Part shown: positions 10,693 through 19,708 of the stretch, piece by piece
Layout: every line of letters starts with the position of its first letter
How positions within the stretch are numbered: position 1 is the stretch's first letter
DNA from: Hoeflea sp. 108
Lineage (GTDB): Bacteria; Pseudomonadota; Alphaproteobacteria; Rhizobiales; Rhizobiaceae
DNA: 64,000 nt
Direction: 5' to 3'
Assembly (NCBI RefSeq): GCF_000372965.1
Contig: NZ_KB890024.1
Coordinates: 4,490,304-4,554,303, forward strand
The notes under the pieces: generated by a model
What the model was told of the DNA's origin: nothing
Seen by the model: only the letters and a program-made list of their open reading frames with translations
Databases searched by the model: none
Translations under genes and position numbers: made by a program

Positions 10693-13293
10693 CTAGGTCG
10701 CACCAAAATAGAATATGAACGGAAGATAGAACACGCCCGCAACAATCCAGACCTTGTCCCAGCTCGTAAACTGGGAACTCCAGGCCAGATATTCAGGGTG
10801 CCTCGCGTTAAGCCGGTTGATAACGACCACCAGAGGCAGGGGCGCAATCATCGCAACGACCAGTTCGACGCTCCGGCGCAAACTGGCCAACCAGACATCT
10901 TCCAGCCTATCGAACAATATAGAATAGAGTTCACTGCCCAAGAACAGCAGGCCGGCCGCAACTCCCAACCAGATCGCAACCTGCCTGACGCCAAGGTCGC
11001 GGTTGAGACGGACAAATGTCTGTACCATGAAGATGGGCAGGAAGAACCCACGCACAAACGACCAGTATCGCGCTCCATATGCCAGATTTTGCTGGCGGAA
11101 TACGCGCCATCCCCACAACACGACGTACAGCCCGGCCGTCACGGCAGTCATGACCATGAACTTTAGCGGCGAGATAGGCCAGTAGAGCTGGCCGGGCCGT
11201 GGCTTGAATGAGCGCTGCTCGACAATGCAGGCGGCCAGAACCGCCAGCAGCCATGAGGCAAAGATCATCGTCTCGAGGGCTTCCAGCCCCGACATGGGCT
11301 CGTCTTCCGCAGGCGCCTCAACGCTGAAGTCATACGCCCACTGGGTGTTGTCGAGGATGTCGTTTACCGCGGCCAGATAAGTGCGCACCCCCTCCGCCGA
11401 GACCTCCGGTTCCTGCTTCTTGATGTCCCAGCTAAGGACGAACTCCGTTGGCGTACTGCTCCAACTTGTCCGCAAGACGACGTTGGGGGTCACGACCGTC
11501 TTTGCTTGTTCGGCGCTAAATGCAGCTTTCAGATTTTTGACCGTCACGCTGTGTCGGCGAAACATGGGGCCGCCAATCCAAATCGGCCCAACCCGATCAG
11601 CCGCGGCCGGCTTGGGAAATTCGGCAGGATCGAAATCCGCGCGAAGCTGGAAATTCTTGATCAGATCACCGTGTGCCAAGGCATCTGCGGGCAATTCATA
11701 CGTTTCCGACAAGGTGACGACGTTGCGATCACGGTCATCAGCCGACTTCAACACAGCCGTACTGCGAATACCTGGATACTGCCGGGTGTAGTATTGAAGA
11801 TAGTTGTCGCCGAGTTCGCGAATCGATCGCCCTGCCAACTTGCGCCGCATGTTATCGGCATCGACGCCATAATAGGTGGTCAGTGTTTTCAGCATTAGCG
11901 GATCACCCGCTTTTGCCGGAAAGCTGACCTCCTCTGCGACAGTAACCGTCGGCTGAAGAAGCTTGGGGGCCGGCATCTTCTCCAAAGCACCGTTCGAGCT
12001 TTCCAGCGGCAGGGCATATCCAAAGTCAGGCTCTGCGAGCTCGCCTCCTCGGCCACCCTGGAGGTAGTCCGTCCCGTCCAGCCAGTAGACGTGCGCGCCG
12101 ATTTCGGCCCGCACGATCGCATGATCGAAGACCCGCAATGACGGCAAAAACCTATTCAAGCCATAGCCTTCGTCGATGTCAGTCAACGCGGCTTCGGCTT
12201 TCACCCCGAGGTAGCTCAAGGCCGAAACAAGCAGCAGCGTCTTGTCCTTGCAATCTCCAAAGCCGCTGGCAATCACCGTGGAGGGATCGCGCGGCAAGTA
12301 TGATCCCGCTCCCATTGACAGACTGATGTAGCGAACCTCGTCCTGGACGATACGCAGTGCCTCGACCATGCGCTCGCGCGGATCTTCATGGCGCGCAGCA
12401 ATGCTGTCGAGCTTTGCCAAGAAAGCCGGCGGAAAGGTTCGGACCGGCCGATAATCCTGAACAACCGCATCGGCCACATCCCGCCAGCTCGCAGTGGACG
12501 AAATCTGGACAGTGCCCCAGGGCGCAAATGAGGCAGGCAGATTGTCCTCGATCTTGACCGGCTCTGGCTTGGACATCTCCCACAGGTAACGCGTCTGGTC
12601 CCCAGCCGGCGTGATCTTTGGCCTTACGCTGGTTCGCTCGTCCTTGATCGTCAAGGTGCGCGACGAGGGCCAAATGATCTCGCGCCTGATAAGCCCTACA
12701 GGCTCGTCCCACTGCGTCGAAAACCGGTAGTAAAACAACTCCTGACCAACGAGTTCTTGCCTATCGGTCGTGGTTGCGTAGTCAATGACGTCCCCTACGC
12801 GCACGTCATTGATGTCGATACGCGCCGTCAGCCAACCGTCGAAGATTCCGCGTTCAGAATCCTTTTCTTGACGGTAAACATCGAAAGTGACGTCCCCGAG
12901 CCTGTCTTGTACGACGCCATCGCGGATTACGCGCAGATGATTGAGCTTGATCGTGTGCCTTGCGGGATCAAATTTCAGGTTGATCGTCGCGGCCTGTTCA
13001 AGACCCGGACGATCGACCACCTTATAGACCTCGCGCTCGTATCCGATGTAGCCTCCGGGACGGTACTTCCCCTGCCAATCAGAAAGCAGGTACGAGATAC
13101 CGTTGCGAACCTGGCTCGCCCGAGCCTCGTCGGCATCTGGGATATCGACGTCCGTCACCCAGGTTTCGACCGGAGCCTTAGCTACTTCACTGGCCGCCCC
13201 CGCAAGCTGCGTAGGCACAAAGAACAGGGCAAGGCAAACAATCAGCTGCCTCGACGCCAAGAGAATGCAACTCACTATGCGACCCCGCCCCAA
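10693..13293 (-). CDS. DUF3857 and transglutaminase-like domain membrane protein
   Basis: An 866-residue protein. A signal/anchor segment (residues 10-33, ending LAGAAS) is followed by a DUF3857 domain (about 50-240). A transglutaminase-like domain has a complete candidate triad: C348 in GFGDCKDKT, H391 in VFDHAIV and D406 in YWLDGTD. A beta-rich region follows. The last 200 residues hold several membrane spans, with a YVVLWGWRVFRQQN segment resembling DUF4234 proteins. The catalytic domain should therefore face the periplasm. Family members are linked to peptidase-like or amide-exchange chemistry, but no substrate is established. It is probably a single-gene unit; the ATG at 13293 gives a sound signal sequence. 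Confidence 0.85.
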   Translation of the reverse strand: MGRGRIVSCILLASRQLIVCLALFFVPTQLAGAASEVAKAPVETWVTDVDIPDADEARASQVRNGISYLLSDWQGKYRPGGYIGYEREVYKVVDRPGLEQAATINLKFDPARHTIKLNHLRVIRDGVVQDRLGDVTFDVYRQEKDSERGIFDGWLTARIDINDVRVGDVIDYATTTDRQELVGQELFYYRFSTQWDEPVGLIRREIIWPSSRTLTIKDERTSVRPKITPAGDQTRYLWEMSKPEPVKIEDNLPASFAPWGTVQISSTASWRDVADAVVQDYRPVRTFPPAFLAKLDSIAARHEDPRERMVEALRIVQDEVRYISLSMGAGSYLPRDPSTVIASGFGDCKDKTLLLVSALSYLGVKAEAALTDIDEGYGLNRFLPSLRVFDHAIVRAEIGAHVYWLDGTDYLQGGRGGELAEPDFGYALPLESSNGALEKMPAPKLLQPTVTVAEEVSFPAKAGDPLMLKTLTTYYGVDADNMRRKLAGRSIRELGDNYLQYYTRQYPGIRSTAVLKSADDRDRNVVTLSETYELPADALAHGDLIKNFQLRADFDPAEFPKPAAADRVGPIWIGGPMFRRHSVTVKNLKAAFSAEQAKTVVTPNVVLRTSWSSTPTEFVLSWDIKKQEPEVSAEGVRTYLAAVNDILDNTQWAYDFSVEAPAEDEPMSGLEALETMIFASWLLAVLAACIVEQRSFKPRPGQLYWPISPLKFMVMTAVTAGLYVVLWGWRVFRQQNLAYGARYWSFVRGFFLPIFMVQTFVRLNRDLGVRQVAIWLGVAAGLLFLGSELYSILFDRLEDVWLASLRRSVELVVAMIAPLPLVVVINRLNARHPEYLAWSSQFTSWDKVWIVAGVFYLPFIFYFGAT

Positions 13294-13370
13294 TACCTAA
13301 TGGCAAAGTTTTCAGCGGGATCGACAGCAAAGTAAAGGCGAAATACCCAGCGAAATATAGGTTCAATTTT

Positions 13371-14855
13371 TCAGCGGCCGTAGCGCTTCTTCAAATGAGC
13401 CGTGAAATACGCCGCGTTCAACTTTTCGCTGGTTGCGCGTTCGAGCAGTTGGGGCGTCGACCAGCGCGAGCCTTGCGACCAGATGTTGTCGCGGCGCCAG
13501 TCGTTGACCGTGTCGAAGTGACCGCGGGCGATGTCGTCGTCGATGGCAGGATGCGCCTGGACGATGGCCGCCCACTGCTGCGCCGCCATCATCGCGCCCA
13601 GCGTATAAGACGGGAAATAGCCGAATGCCCCACTCGGCCAATGCACGTCCTGCATTGGGCCGTCGGCCGGATTGTCGATGGTGGACAGGCCGAGATAGTC
13701 GCGCATCTTGGCGTCCCAAGCCTCAGGCAGGTCGGCGACCGAAAGGCTGCCAGCCACCAGTTCCTGCTCCAGCTCGTAACGCAGGATGACGTGCAGCGGA
13801 TAGGTGACTTCGTCTGCGTCGACGCGGATCAGGCCGCGCTCGACCCGGTGAACGTGCGGAAGAACCTCGTCGAGCGACCAGGTCTCGCCGAGATGCTGCC
13901 CAACCAGCGGCAGCGCCCAGTGCCAGAAGGCCGGATTGCGGCCGAGCTGCTTTTCCACGAACAGGCTCTGGCTTTCGTGCACGGCCATGCCACGCGCCTT
14001 GCCGAGCGGCCAGTGCGACCACGCCTCGGGCAGATTTTGCTCGTAGAGCGCATGGCCGGTCTCGTGCAGCACTCCCATCAGGGCCGACAGGAAGTCGGAG
14101 GTCTTGTAGCGCGTGGTGATACGCACATCTGAAGGCACGCCGCCGCAGAACGGGTGATGCGACACCGACAGGCTGCCATGGGTGAGATCAAAGCCGACCG
14201 CCCCCATCATGGCGAGACCGAGTTCGCGCTGGCGCTCGATCGCATAGATGCCCGACAGGGCACGCGGCGGGTTCCTGGCATTGCGCTCGTCCTGAACTTC
14301 CAGCGCCTCCGGGACAAAGTCCTTCAGAAAGGCTTTGAGGTCGGCAAAGACGGGTGTGATGTCGGCTGTACGATTGCCGGGATCGTACTGCTCCATCAGT
14401 GCGTCGTAGGGCGATAGCCCGAGCGCATCGGACCTGAGGGCAGCCTCCTCACGGACCAGCGCGACGATGCCCTCAAGTGCTGGCTGGAAGCCGGCCCAGT
14501 CATTCTTGGCCCTGAGGTCGCGCCAAAGCTGTTCCGAGCGCAGGCGGGCGGCGGTCTGCCGCTCGACGAATTCGGACGGAAGGCAGGTCATGTTGGTGTA
14601 CTGGCGGCGGAATTCACCAAGAGCTGCCTGCTGCTCGGCGTTGAGGGCCTCCCCATCGGCGGCTTCGACCCAGTCGGCGATCTCGGGAGCGGTTGCCTGG
14701 CGGTGGTACATGCCGGCGAGCGCCGACATGGCCTCCGCCCGCTTGGCGCCGCCACCAACCGCCATGTGGGTGGCCTCGTCAGCGCCCAGAATGGCAAGCG
14801 CATGTTCGAGCGCTTCGAGCTTGCGGCCGAGTTCGTCGAGCTTGGCGAAGGACAT
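13371..14855 (-). CDS. Carboxypeptidase Taq family metallopeptidase (M32)
   Basis: A 494-residue cytoplasmic zinc carboxypeptidase. HETGH at residues 264-268 is the M32 HEXXH zinc motif, and the second-shell segment GMAVHESQSLFVEKQ carries the third ligand glutamate. YFPSYTLGAMMAAQ and the NIWSQGSRW tail are also typical. The length matches the family (about 500). The ATG at 14855 has GGAG 6 nt upstream; an open frame extends further but without a supported start. It releases C-terminal amino acids from peptides, probably in peptide turnover. Confidence 0.93.
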   Translation of the reverse strand: MSFAKLDELGRKLEALEHALAILGADEATHMAVGGGAKRAEAMSALAGMYHRQATAPEIADWVEAADGEALNAEQQAALGEFRRQYTNMTCLPSEFVERQTAARLRSEQLWRDLRAKNDWAGFQPALEGIVALVREEAALRSDALGLSPYDALMEQYDPGNRTADITPVFADLKAFLKDFVPEALEVQDERNARNPPRALSGIYAIERQRELGLAMMGAVGFDLTHGSLSVSHHPFCGGVPSDVRITTRYKTSDFLSALMGVLHETGHALYEQNLPEAWSHWPLGKARGMAVHESQSLFVEKQLGRNPAFWHWALPLVGQHLGETWSLDEVLPHVHRVERGLIRVDADEVTYPLHVILRYELEQELVAGSLSVADLPEAWDAKMRDYLGLSTIDNPADGPMQDVHWPSGAFGYFPSYTLGAMMAAQQWAAIVQAHPAIDDDIARGHFDTVNDWRRDNIWSQGSRWSTPQLLERATSEKLNAAYFTAHLKKRYGR

Positions 14856-14985
14856 GATGGCTCCTGTGTTTCGGATTTGCGCCGAAAGGATATGAAACCG
14901 GGCCGGACCGCAAGACCCGTTGGCTGGTTCAGGCTTGCAGGGAACATGTTCGACGTGGTGGAGTGTCCCGAACAGGAGGTGGGCT

Positions 14986-15339
14986 GTGCTGGGAAATGTG
15001 CTTGTCGGGCTGGTGGCGCTCATCCACCTCTACATCGTCTATCTCGAAATGGTGCTGTGGGACACGCCCCGAGGGCATAAGGCCTTCGGCCTCAAGCCCG
15101 ATTTCGCAAGGGCATCCAAGTCGCTCGCAGCCAATCAGGGGCTCTATAACGGATTCCTGGCTGCCGGGCTGATTTGGGGATTATGGCTTGGCGACAATGG
15201 ATATCAGGTGAGGATCTTCTTCCTGCTCTGCGTGGCGATCGCCGGACTTTTCGGCGCAGCCACCGTTGGCAGGAAGACCCTCATTGTCCAGACAGTTCCG
15301 GCGGTGCTGGCGCTCGCGGCCGTTTGGGCGGGGTGGTAG
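14986..15339 (+). CDS. DUF1304 family small membrane protein
   Basis: A 117-residue protein of four predicted helices (VLVGLVALIHLYIVYLEMV, a central GFLAAGLIWGLWL, then two C-terminal spans), matching the DUF1304 family of uncharacterised inner-membrane proteins. The conserved N-terminal IHLYIVYLEMVLW and the NQGLYNGFLA motif are present. I place the start at GTG 14986 because AGGAGG lies 6 nt before it. It is divergent from the carboxypeptidase gene, sharing a 130-bp promoter region. Confidence 0.82.
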   Translation: MLGNVLVGLVALIHLYIVYLEMVLWDTPRGHKAFGLKPDFARASKSLAANQGLYNGFLAAGLIWGLWLGDNGYQVRIFFLLCVAIAGLFGAATVGRKTLIVQTVPAVLALAAVWAGW

Positions 15340-15447
15340 GCAAGACAATGGCGATACGAAATGCGAACGCCCCCAGCGTGGCTGGGGGCGTTAGTACCGG
15401 ATGGCGACGACCGGACTGTTCGAGGATGCCGTCGCCAACGGCTATTC

Positions 15448-15729
15448 TCAGTACTTGTTTTCGCCATTCTTGGCCGGAAGCTTGTGGTGGTGGTGGCGAT
15501 AGTGATGGCGATGCACCGGCATGGTGTTGATTGTTGCAGTGGTTGCCGGCGGCATCATTCCCATTGGGCGCCGGCCAGCGAGCGGTGCCGAGTCGCCCGT
15601 CGAGTCACCACCGCCGTTCAAACCTCCAGGGCGGCTCGCTACGTCGTTGGACGTCGCGGCAAAAGCACCAGCCAGAGGGATCGAAACGATAATCGCGGCA
15701 AGGGCCGCCTTGAATGCCATAGAGCGCAT
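15448..15729 (-). CDS. Small secreted protein with histidine-rich tail
   Basis: A 93-residue product from the ATG at 15729 (GGGAGA upstream). MRSMAFKAALAAIIVSIPLAG followed by AFA is a good Sec signal peptide. The mature part is glycine/serine rich with a C-terminal HRHHYRHHHHK cluster that could bind metal ions. I do not recognise a family. Its N-terminus and its 109-nt leader match those of the gene at 16212-16448, so the two are distant paralogues under common control. Confidence 0.6.
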   Translation of the reverse strand: MRSMAFKAALAAIIVSIPLAGAFAATSNDVASRPGGLNGGGDSTGDSAPLAGRRPMGMMPPATTATINTMPVHRHHYRHHHHKLPAKNGENKY

Positions 15730-15838
15730 TTTGCGTCTCCCGAAATCGCCGGTCGGATTTCCGCCCCGGCATATGCCGTCCGTCAGGAAACGTCGCGTCA
15801 CGGTGGGGAGGACCATCGCCGGCGTTTCCCGGACTGCA
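15730..15838 (-). promoter_or_regulatory. 109-nt conserved 5' leader, copy A
   Basis: This leader aligns without net gaps to 16449-16557. The first 25 nt (TGCAGTCCGGGAAACGCCGG then CGATG) are identical. Downstream blocks TGACGGAC, CCGGCGA and GGGAGA are also kept, while the paired-looking middle differs in sequence (GGCATATGCC here). This suggests a conserved untranslated leader, possibly structured. Confidence 0.5.
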
Positions 15839-16211
15839 CCTGAAATTTAGGGCGTGCGAAGACCAAAACAAAATTAAGAAAAAATAATTATCCGGCTCGC
15901 TTCATGGACCAAAAATTCGCCCTAAATAGCGCGGCGGCCTCAACTATAGTTGATCCACGGCTATAAGAGCTGAAGCTCATTGTCTCAGCAGGCATGCGGC
16001 TCTTCGGGCAAAGCCTGCAACGATGAACGCCGTCGGAGCACAGCATCCTATCTGAGAGCCAAGGTACCACCTGCGAACACGCGAATACAGGCAGATCAAC
16101 AGCGCCTCAGCAAAGTCTTTGGATGGTAGCCATTGCCTGATGTCCGCTAGGTCTTCCAACTGGCCAGGCCCGTTGCCAGATCCTGGCCAGCGTCAAGAAG
16201 CCAACTCTCGA
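15839..16211. other. Intergenic stretch with a 14-bp palindrome, no supported gene
   Basis: The AT-rich part near 15860-15900 is a promoter-like region for the leader at 15838. TCAACTATAGTTGA (15940-15953) is a perfect palindrome. Short open frames here have no ribosome-binding site and no recognisable family. Confidence 0.4.
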
Positions 16212-16448
16212 TCAACGCTGATCGTGCATGCAGGCCCAGACGGTCTGCCAGGGCATGCAAACCAGCGGGGTCTTGCCATAGACCGGCTGCGACGCATCGT
16301 TATCCTCATCATCCCTTGAGGCTCTCGGCTGGCTCATTTCATGCGAGCCACGGCCACCGCCGTGATCGTGCCCCCTTGCATATGCCATCGACAGAGGTGA
16401 CGAGACGAGAAGCGCGGCAACGGCCGCTTTCAGCAAAGTAGAGCGCAT
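16212..16448 (-). CDS. Small secreted protein, paralogue of the 15448-15729 product
   Basis: A 78-residue product from the ATG at 16448 (GGGAGAG upstream). MRSTLLKAAVAALLVSSPLS followed by MAYA is a signal peptide like that of its neighbour. The mature part starts RGHDHGGGRGSHE, then an acidic stretch, and ends with two cysteines (VCMPWQTVWACMHD). The family is unknown. The conserved leader and N-terminus support it as a real gene despite its size. Confidence 0.55.
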   Translation of the reverse strand: MRSTLLKAAVAALLVSSPLSMAYARGHDHGGGRGSHEMSQPRASRDDEDNDASQPVYGKTPLVCMPWQTVWACMHDQR

Positions 16449-16557
16449 TTGAGCTCTCCCGGAATTTCGCCGGGCGGAGAACCGCCACGGCGGCTGCGGT
16501 CCGTCAAGTTGCGTCGTGTCGCGGTGGGAGGTCATCGCCGGCGTTTCCCGGACTGCA
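16449..16557 (-). promoter_or_regulatory. 109-nt conserved 5' leader, copy B
   Basis: Counterpart of 15730-15838, with the same length and the same 25-nt opening. In the middle the palindromic part is CCGCCGTGGCGG instead of GGCATATGCC, so pairing potential is kept while bases change. An AT-rich stretch just upstream (TTAATTTTATTT) is also shared. Confidence 0.5.
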
Positions 16558-16707
16558 AACAGACTCTAGGCGCCTCGGACGAAGAAATAAAATTAATAAA
16601 AGATAATATTTAAACTGCCAAAATCGCAGCAATTTGATTGGACGCACAAATATACGTGACCGATCTCAATTCCATGTGAGCTGCACTTTACCTGACAGAG
16701 CCGTTTC

Positions 16708-17739
16708 CTAACGCTCTGTAAGCTTGAGCTCGATGCGACGGTTCTTCGAGCGCGCTTCGGCGGTATCTGCCGGATCGAGTGGCTGGAACTCGCCGAAACC
16801 GGCCGCAACGAGACGATTGGCGGGAACGCCATTCTCAATCAGGAACTTGACCACCGAGGTCGCACGCGCCGAGGACAGCTCCCAGTTGTCGCGATAACGG
16901 CCCGTCCCCGACAGCGGGATGTTGTCCGTGTGGCCGTCGACGCGCAGCACCCAGTTGATCTCTGGCGGAATTTCTTTCTGCAACTCGATGATGGCGTCGG
17001 CGAGCTTCTTCATCTCGCCCCTGCCGGCATCGTTGATCTGTTCGGATCCTGTCGGAAACAGCACTTCCGACTGGAAGACAAAGCGGTCGCCGACGATACG
17101 GATGTTCTCACGGTCCGACAGGATCTCGCGCAGGCGGCCGAAGAAGTCGGAGCGGTAGCGGTTGAGCTCCTGCACGCGCTGGGCAAGCGCCACATTCAGC
17201 CGGCGGCCGAGATCGGCGATCTTGGTGTTGGATTCCTTGTCGCGCGCCTCCGAGGCATTGAGCGCCTCTTCGAGCGCCCCGATCTGCTTGCGCAGGGCAG
17301 AAATCTGCTGGTTGAGCAGCTCCACCTGGCTGAGCGCCCGCTGGCTGACCTGGCGTTCGTTGTCGAGTTGACCCGACAACTCGCCGATGCGCGTGTTGGC
17401 GGCGTCGCCAGCACCTGCACCCTGCGACAGCAATTGCTCCAACCGGCTCTTCTCTGCCTCGGCCGCGGACAACGACGCCTGCAGATTGGCCAGCGAATCC
17501 TCGGCATCCTGGGAGTTGGACTTCTCCAGGGCAAGCAGCTGCGTCAACTCGTTGATCTGCGAGTTCAGGCGGTTGAGTACCTCGTCCTTGCCCGAAATCT
17601 CGCGGCTGAGCAGAAATTGTGCCAGCACGAAGACCGAAAGCAGGAACATGATGGCAAGCAGCAGCGTCGACAGTGCATCGACGAAGCCCGGCCAATAGTC
17701 GATGCGGCGATCCCCTCGCCGCCCACGCGCAAGAGCCAC
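16708..17739 (-). CDS. OmpA/MotB-family protein with coiled coil
   Basis: A 343-residue protein: one transmembrane helix (about 20-42, FVDALSTLLLAIMFLLSVFV), a long heptad-rich coiled coil (about 50-190) and a C-terminal OmpA peptidoglycan-binding domain (about 215-340) with VDGHTDNIPL and SARATSVVKFL. Such proteins join the inner membrane to peptidoglycan. The GTG start directly follows the stop of the MotA/ExbB-like gene with no gap, so the two are translationally coupled and probably form a channel/anchor pair like MotAB or TolQR. No flagellar genes are nearby. Confidence 0.88.
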   Translation of the reverse strand: MALARGRRGDRRIDYWPGFVDALSTLLLAIMFLLSVFVLAQFLLSREISGKDEVLNRLNSQINELTQLLALEKSNSQDAEDSLANLQASLSAAEAEKSRLEQLLSQGAGAGDAANTRIGELSGQLDNERQVSQRALSQVELLNQQISALRKQIGALEEALNASEARDKESNTKIADLGRRLNVALAQRVQELNRYRSDFFGRLREILSDRENIRIVGDRFVFQSEVLFPTGSEQINDAGRGEMKKLADAIIELQKEIPPEINWVLRVDGHTDNIPLSGTGRYRDNWELSSARATSVVKFLIENGVPANRLVAAGFGEFQPLDPADTAEARSKNRRIELKLTER

Positions 17740-18759
17740 CTAGTGGACTCCCTCTTTTTTGAGCGCGTCGGCAATTTTTTCGAGCGTCGTGCGCATCGCC
17801 TTCTGCTCGTCGGATTGAGCCTCGACCCAGTCGCGCATGATCTGCTGTTCGCTGCGCATGTTCTTGACCAGACCCGAAATGCCATCGGCGAGATTGGCCA
17901 TGGCGGCTGCGACGCGCGGGTTGGAGCCGCCCTGTTCCTGCATGTTGCGCAGGCGCTCGGTCAGCACGCGGATTTCATCGGACGAACCGGCCTTCGCGTC
18001 GGCGACGACGATGTCGGACGACAGGTCGGTCACGGTCGACAGCCAGTTTTCGAGCTCTGTGTAAAAGCGTGTCTGGGCGCGGCCGGCCTGGAGATCGAGG
18101 AAGCCGAGGACCAGCGAGCCGGACAGGCCGAACAGCGAGGACGAGAATGCCGTGCCCATGCCCTGCAGCGGCGCAGCGAGACCGGCCTTCAGCGCCTCGA
18201 GCACAGCCGCTGCGTCACCCGTGCCTGGGTCGAGCGACTGGATTGTGTCGCCGATGGAGCCGATGGTTTCGAGCAGACCCCAGAAGGTGCCGAGCAGGCC
18301 GAGGAAGACCAGCAGGCCAACAAGGTAGCGCGACACGTCGCGGCTTTCGTCGAGGCGGGTGGCGATCGAATCGAGCATCGTCCGCATAGAGCTGGTCGAA
18401 AACGCCATCGATGACGAGCGCCCAAGCATCGCCTTCATCGGCGCAAGCAGCACCGGCTCGGTGGCTTCGGAGCCGGCGCGGAATGAATTGACCCAGCGAA
18501 CTTCCCTGAACAGCCGCCCGACCTGGACGAAGGCGAGCCCGATACCGATGACGAGCACGCCGATGATGAGACCGTTGAGGCCAGGATTGGTGACGAAGGC
18601 GTGGCTGATCTGCCGGGTCAGGATCGCCGCGATAAACGCGACGATCGCCAGAAAGATGATCATCGTCAGCAGAAACACCTGCGGGCTGGACAGGCGATGC
18701 GGGTCGTAATTGAGGACATCGGAGCCTTTGCCCGCTCCGGGAGATTTCAACAATGCCAT
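17740..18759 (-). CDS. MotA/TolQ/ExbB-family proton channel protein
   Basis: A 339-residue inner-membrane protein. Two N-terminal helices (about 27-48 and 60-80) are followed by a cytoplasmic segment. Two more helices then hold the conserved LVGLLVFLGLLGTFWGLLET region and the TAFSSSLFGLSGSLVLGFLDL region of the MotA/ExbB fold. The C-terminus is a soluble helical extension (about 270-339). It is probably the ion-conducting partner of the OmpA-like protein translated immediately after it. Rhizobia commonly carry this pair away from motility genes, and its role there is not established. Confidence 0.87.
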   Translation of the reverse strand: MALLKSPGAGKGSDVLNYDPHRLSSPQVFLLTMIIFLAIVAFIAAILTRQISHAFVTNPGLNGLIIGVLVIGIGLAFVQVGRLFREVRWVNSFRAGSEATEPVLLAPMKAMLGRSSSMAFSTSSMRTMLDSIATRLDESRDVSRYLVGLLVFLGLLGTFWGLLETIGSIGDTIQSLDPGTGDAAAVLEALKAGLAAPLQGMGTAFSSSLFGLSGSLVLGFLDLQAGRAQTRFYTELENWLSTVTDLSSDIVVADAKAGSSDEIRVLTERLRNMQEQGGSNPRVAAAMANLADGISGLVKNMRSEQQIMRDWVEAQSDEQKAMRTTLEKIADALKKEGVH

Positions 18760-18946
18760 CGGCGACCCGGTTCCAATTCCCGCGTTCCAACGTGTCGGCC
18801 CGAAAACCGCAACTGGTCTTCGGAAAGCACAATACGTCGATTCAAAGTGTTAGAGCGCGCCTTGCGCATCCGAACGGACGCGCGGCACTCTCATGCATCA
18901 CGACTGTAAGCGGAAATGTGACGAAATTGAAAGACGCTTCGTCCGG

Positions 18947-19636
18947 TCAGAGGCGTGCAACGACCAATAGGTCGATCATGGCGGCGACATGCAGTCCAGC
19001 ACCGGTGACGACGAAGCTGTGCCAGACCGCACTCTGGAAGCGCAGGCGCTGCCAGGTGTAGAAGATGACGCCGCAGGAATAGACGGCACCGCCGGCAAAC
19101 AGCAGCCACAATGTGGCAGTCGGAAGCGTAGCGATCAGCGGCCTGAGGATGACAATGCCGCTCCACCCCATGGCAAGGTAGAAGACCAGTGCCAGCCGGT
19201 CGAGCCTGCCGGGAAGGAAAAGCTTGATCGCCATGCCGGCGACCGCAGCCGACCAGACCACACCGGCCATCCATGCGGCGGTGACGCGGTCATCCAGCTG
19301 GGCCAGGAACGGTGTGTAGGTGGCGGCGATCAAAAGGTAGATACCGGCGTGATCGAAACGGCGCAGCACCCATTTGGCCGGCGAGATTGGCCAGAGATTA
19401 TAGGCAAGCGACACCGACAGAACGGTCAGAAGCGCCACTACGAAGACGACGGCTGCGAGATATTCGCCCGATGCGGTGTGAAAAGCGGAGATGGAAAGCA
19501 GGGCCGAACCCGCGGCGACGGCGAGCACGATGCCTATCGCATGCACCACGCCGTCGGCGATCAGTTCGGCGCGCGAATGGGTATAGCGCCCGATGAAGGG
19601 CACTGATGTCTCACGCTTGTGGAGATGGTCCGTCAT
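18947..19636 (-). CDS. Hemolysin III family (PAQR-related) membrane protein
   Basis: A 229-residue protein with seven predicted helices. The family histidines and acids are visible: RAELIADGVVHAIG near the N-terminus, RRFDHAGIYLLIAATYTPF in the middle and AVWHSFVVTGAGLHVAAM at the end. PAQR-type proteins use these to bind a metal. The name is historical and cytolysin activity is not implied. The ATG at 19636 is preferred over one 8 codons earlier, since it follows a GGGACG element and the upstream residues are not family-like. Confidence 0.87.
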   Translation of the reverse strand: MTDHLHKRETSVPFIGRYTHSRAELIADGVVHAIGIVLAVAAGSALLSISAFHTASGEYLAAVVFVVALLTVLSVSLAYNLWPISPAKWVLRRFDHAGIYLLIAATYTPFLAQLDDRVTAAWMAGVVWSAAVAGMAIKLFLPGRLDRLALVFYLAMGWSGIVILRPLIATLPTATLWLLFAGGAVYSCGVIFYTWQRLRFQSAVWHSFVVTGAGLHVAAMIDLLVVARL

Positions 19637-19708
19637 TGCTCGTCCCTGCGCCACTCCCAATATGGGCAGACGCAGGGTTGGCAGGCAAGGCTTGGCCTGC
19701 GCGGCCGA

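Noticed and set aside
15839..16211. Short open frames opposite each other between the two small secreted proteins
   Set aside because: No start with ribosome-binding site, no signal or domain, atypical composition; best left as intergenic.
16708..18759. MotA-like plus OmpA-like pair as a Zorya anti-phage system
   Set aside because: ZorC/ZorD or ZorE genes are absent; neighbours are housekeeping genes, and the pair is common in Rhizobiales without them.
18947..19636. Hemolysin III as a secreted toxin
   Set aside because: It is a seven-helix PAQR-type membrane protein; the family name does not imply cytolysis.
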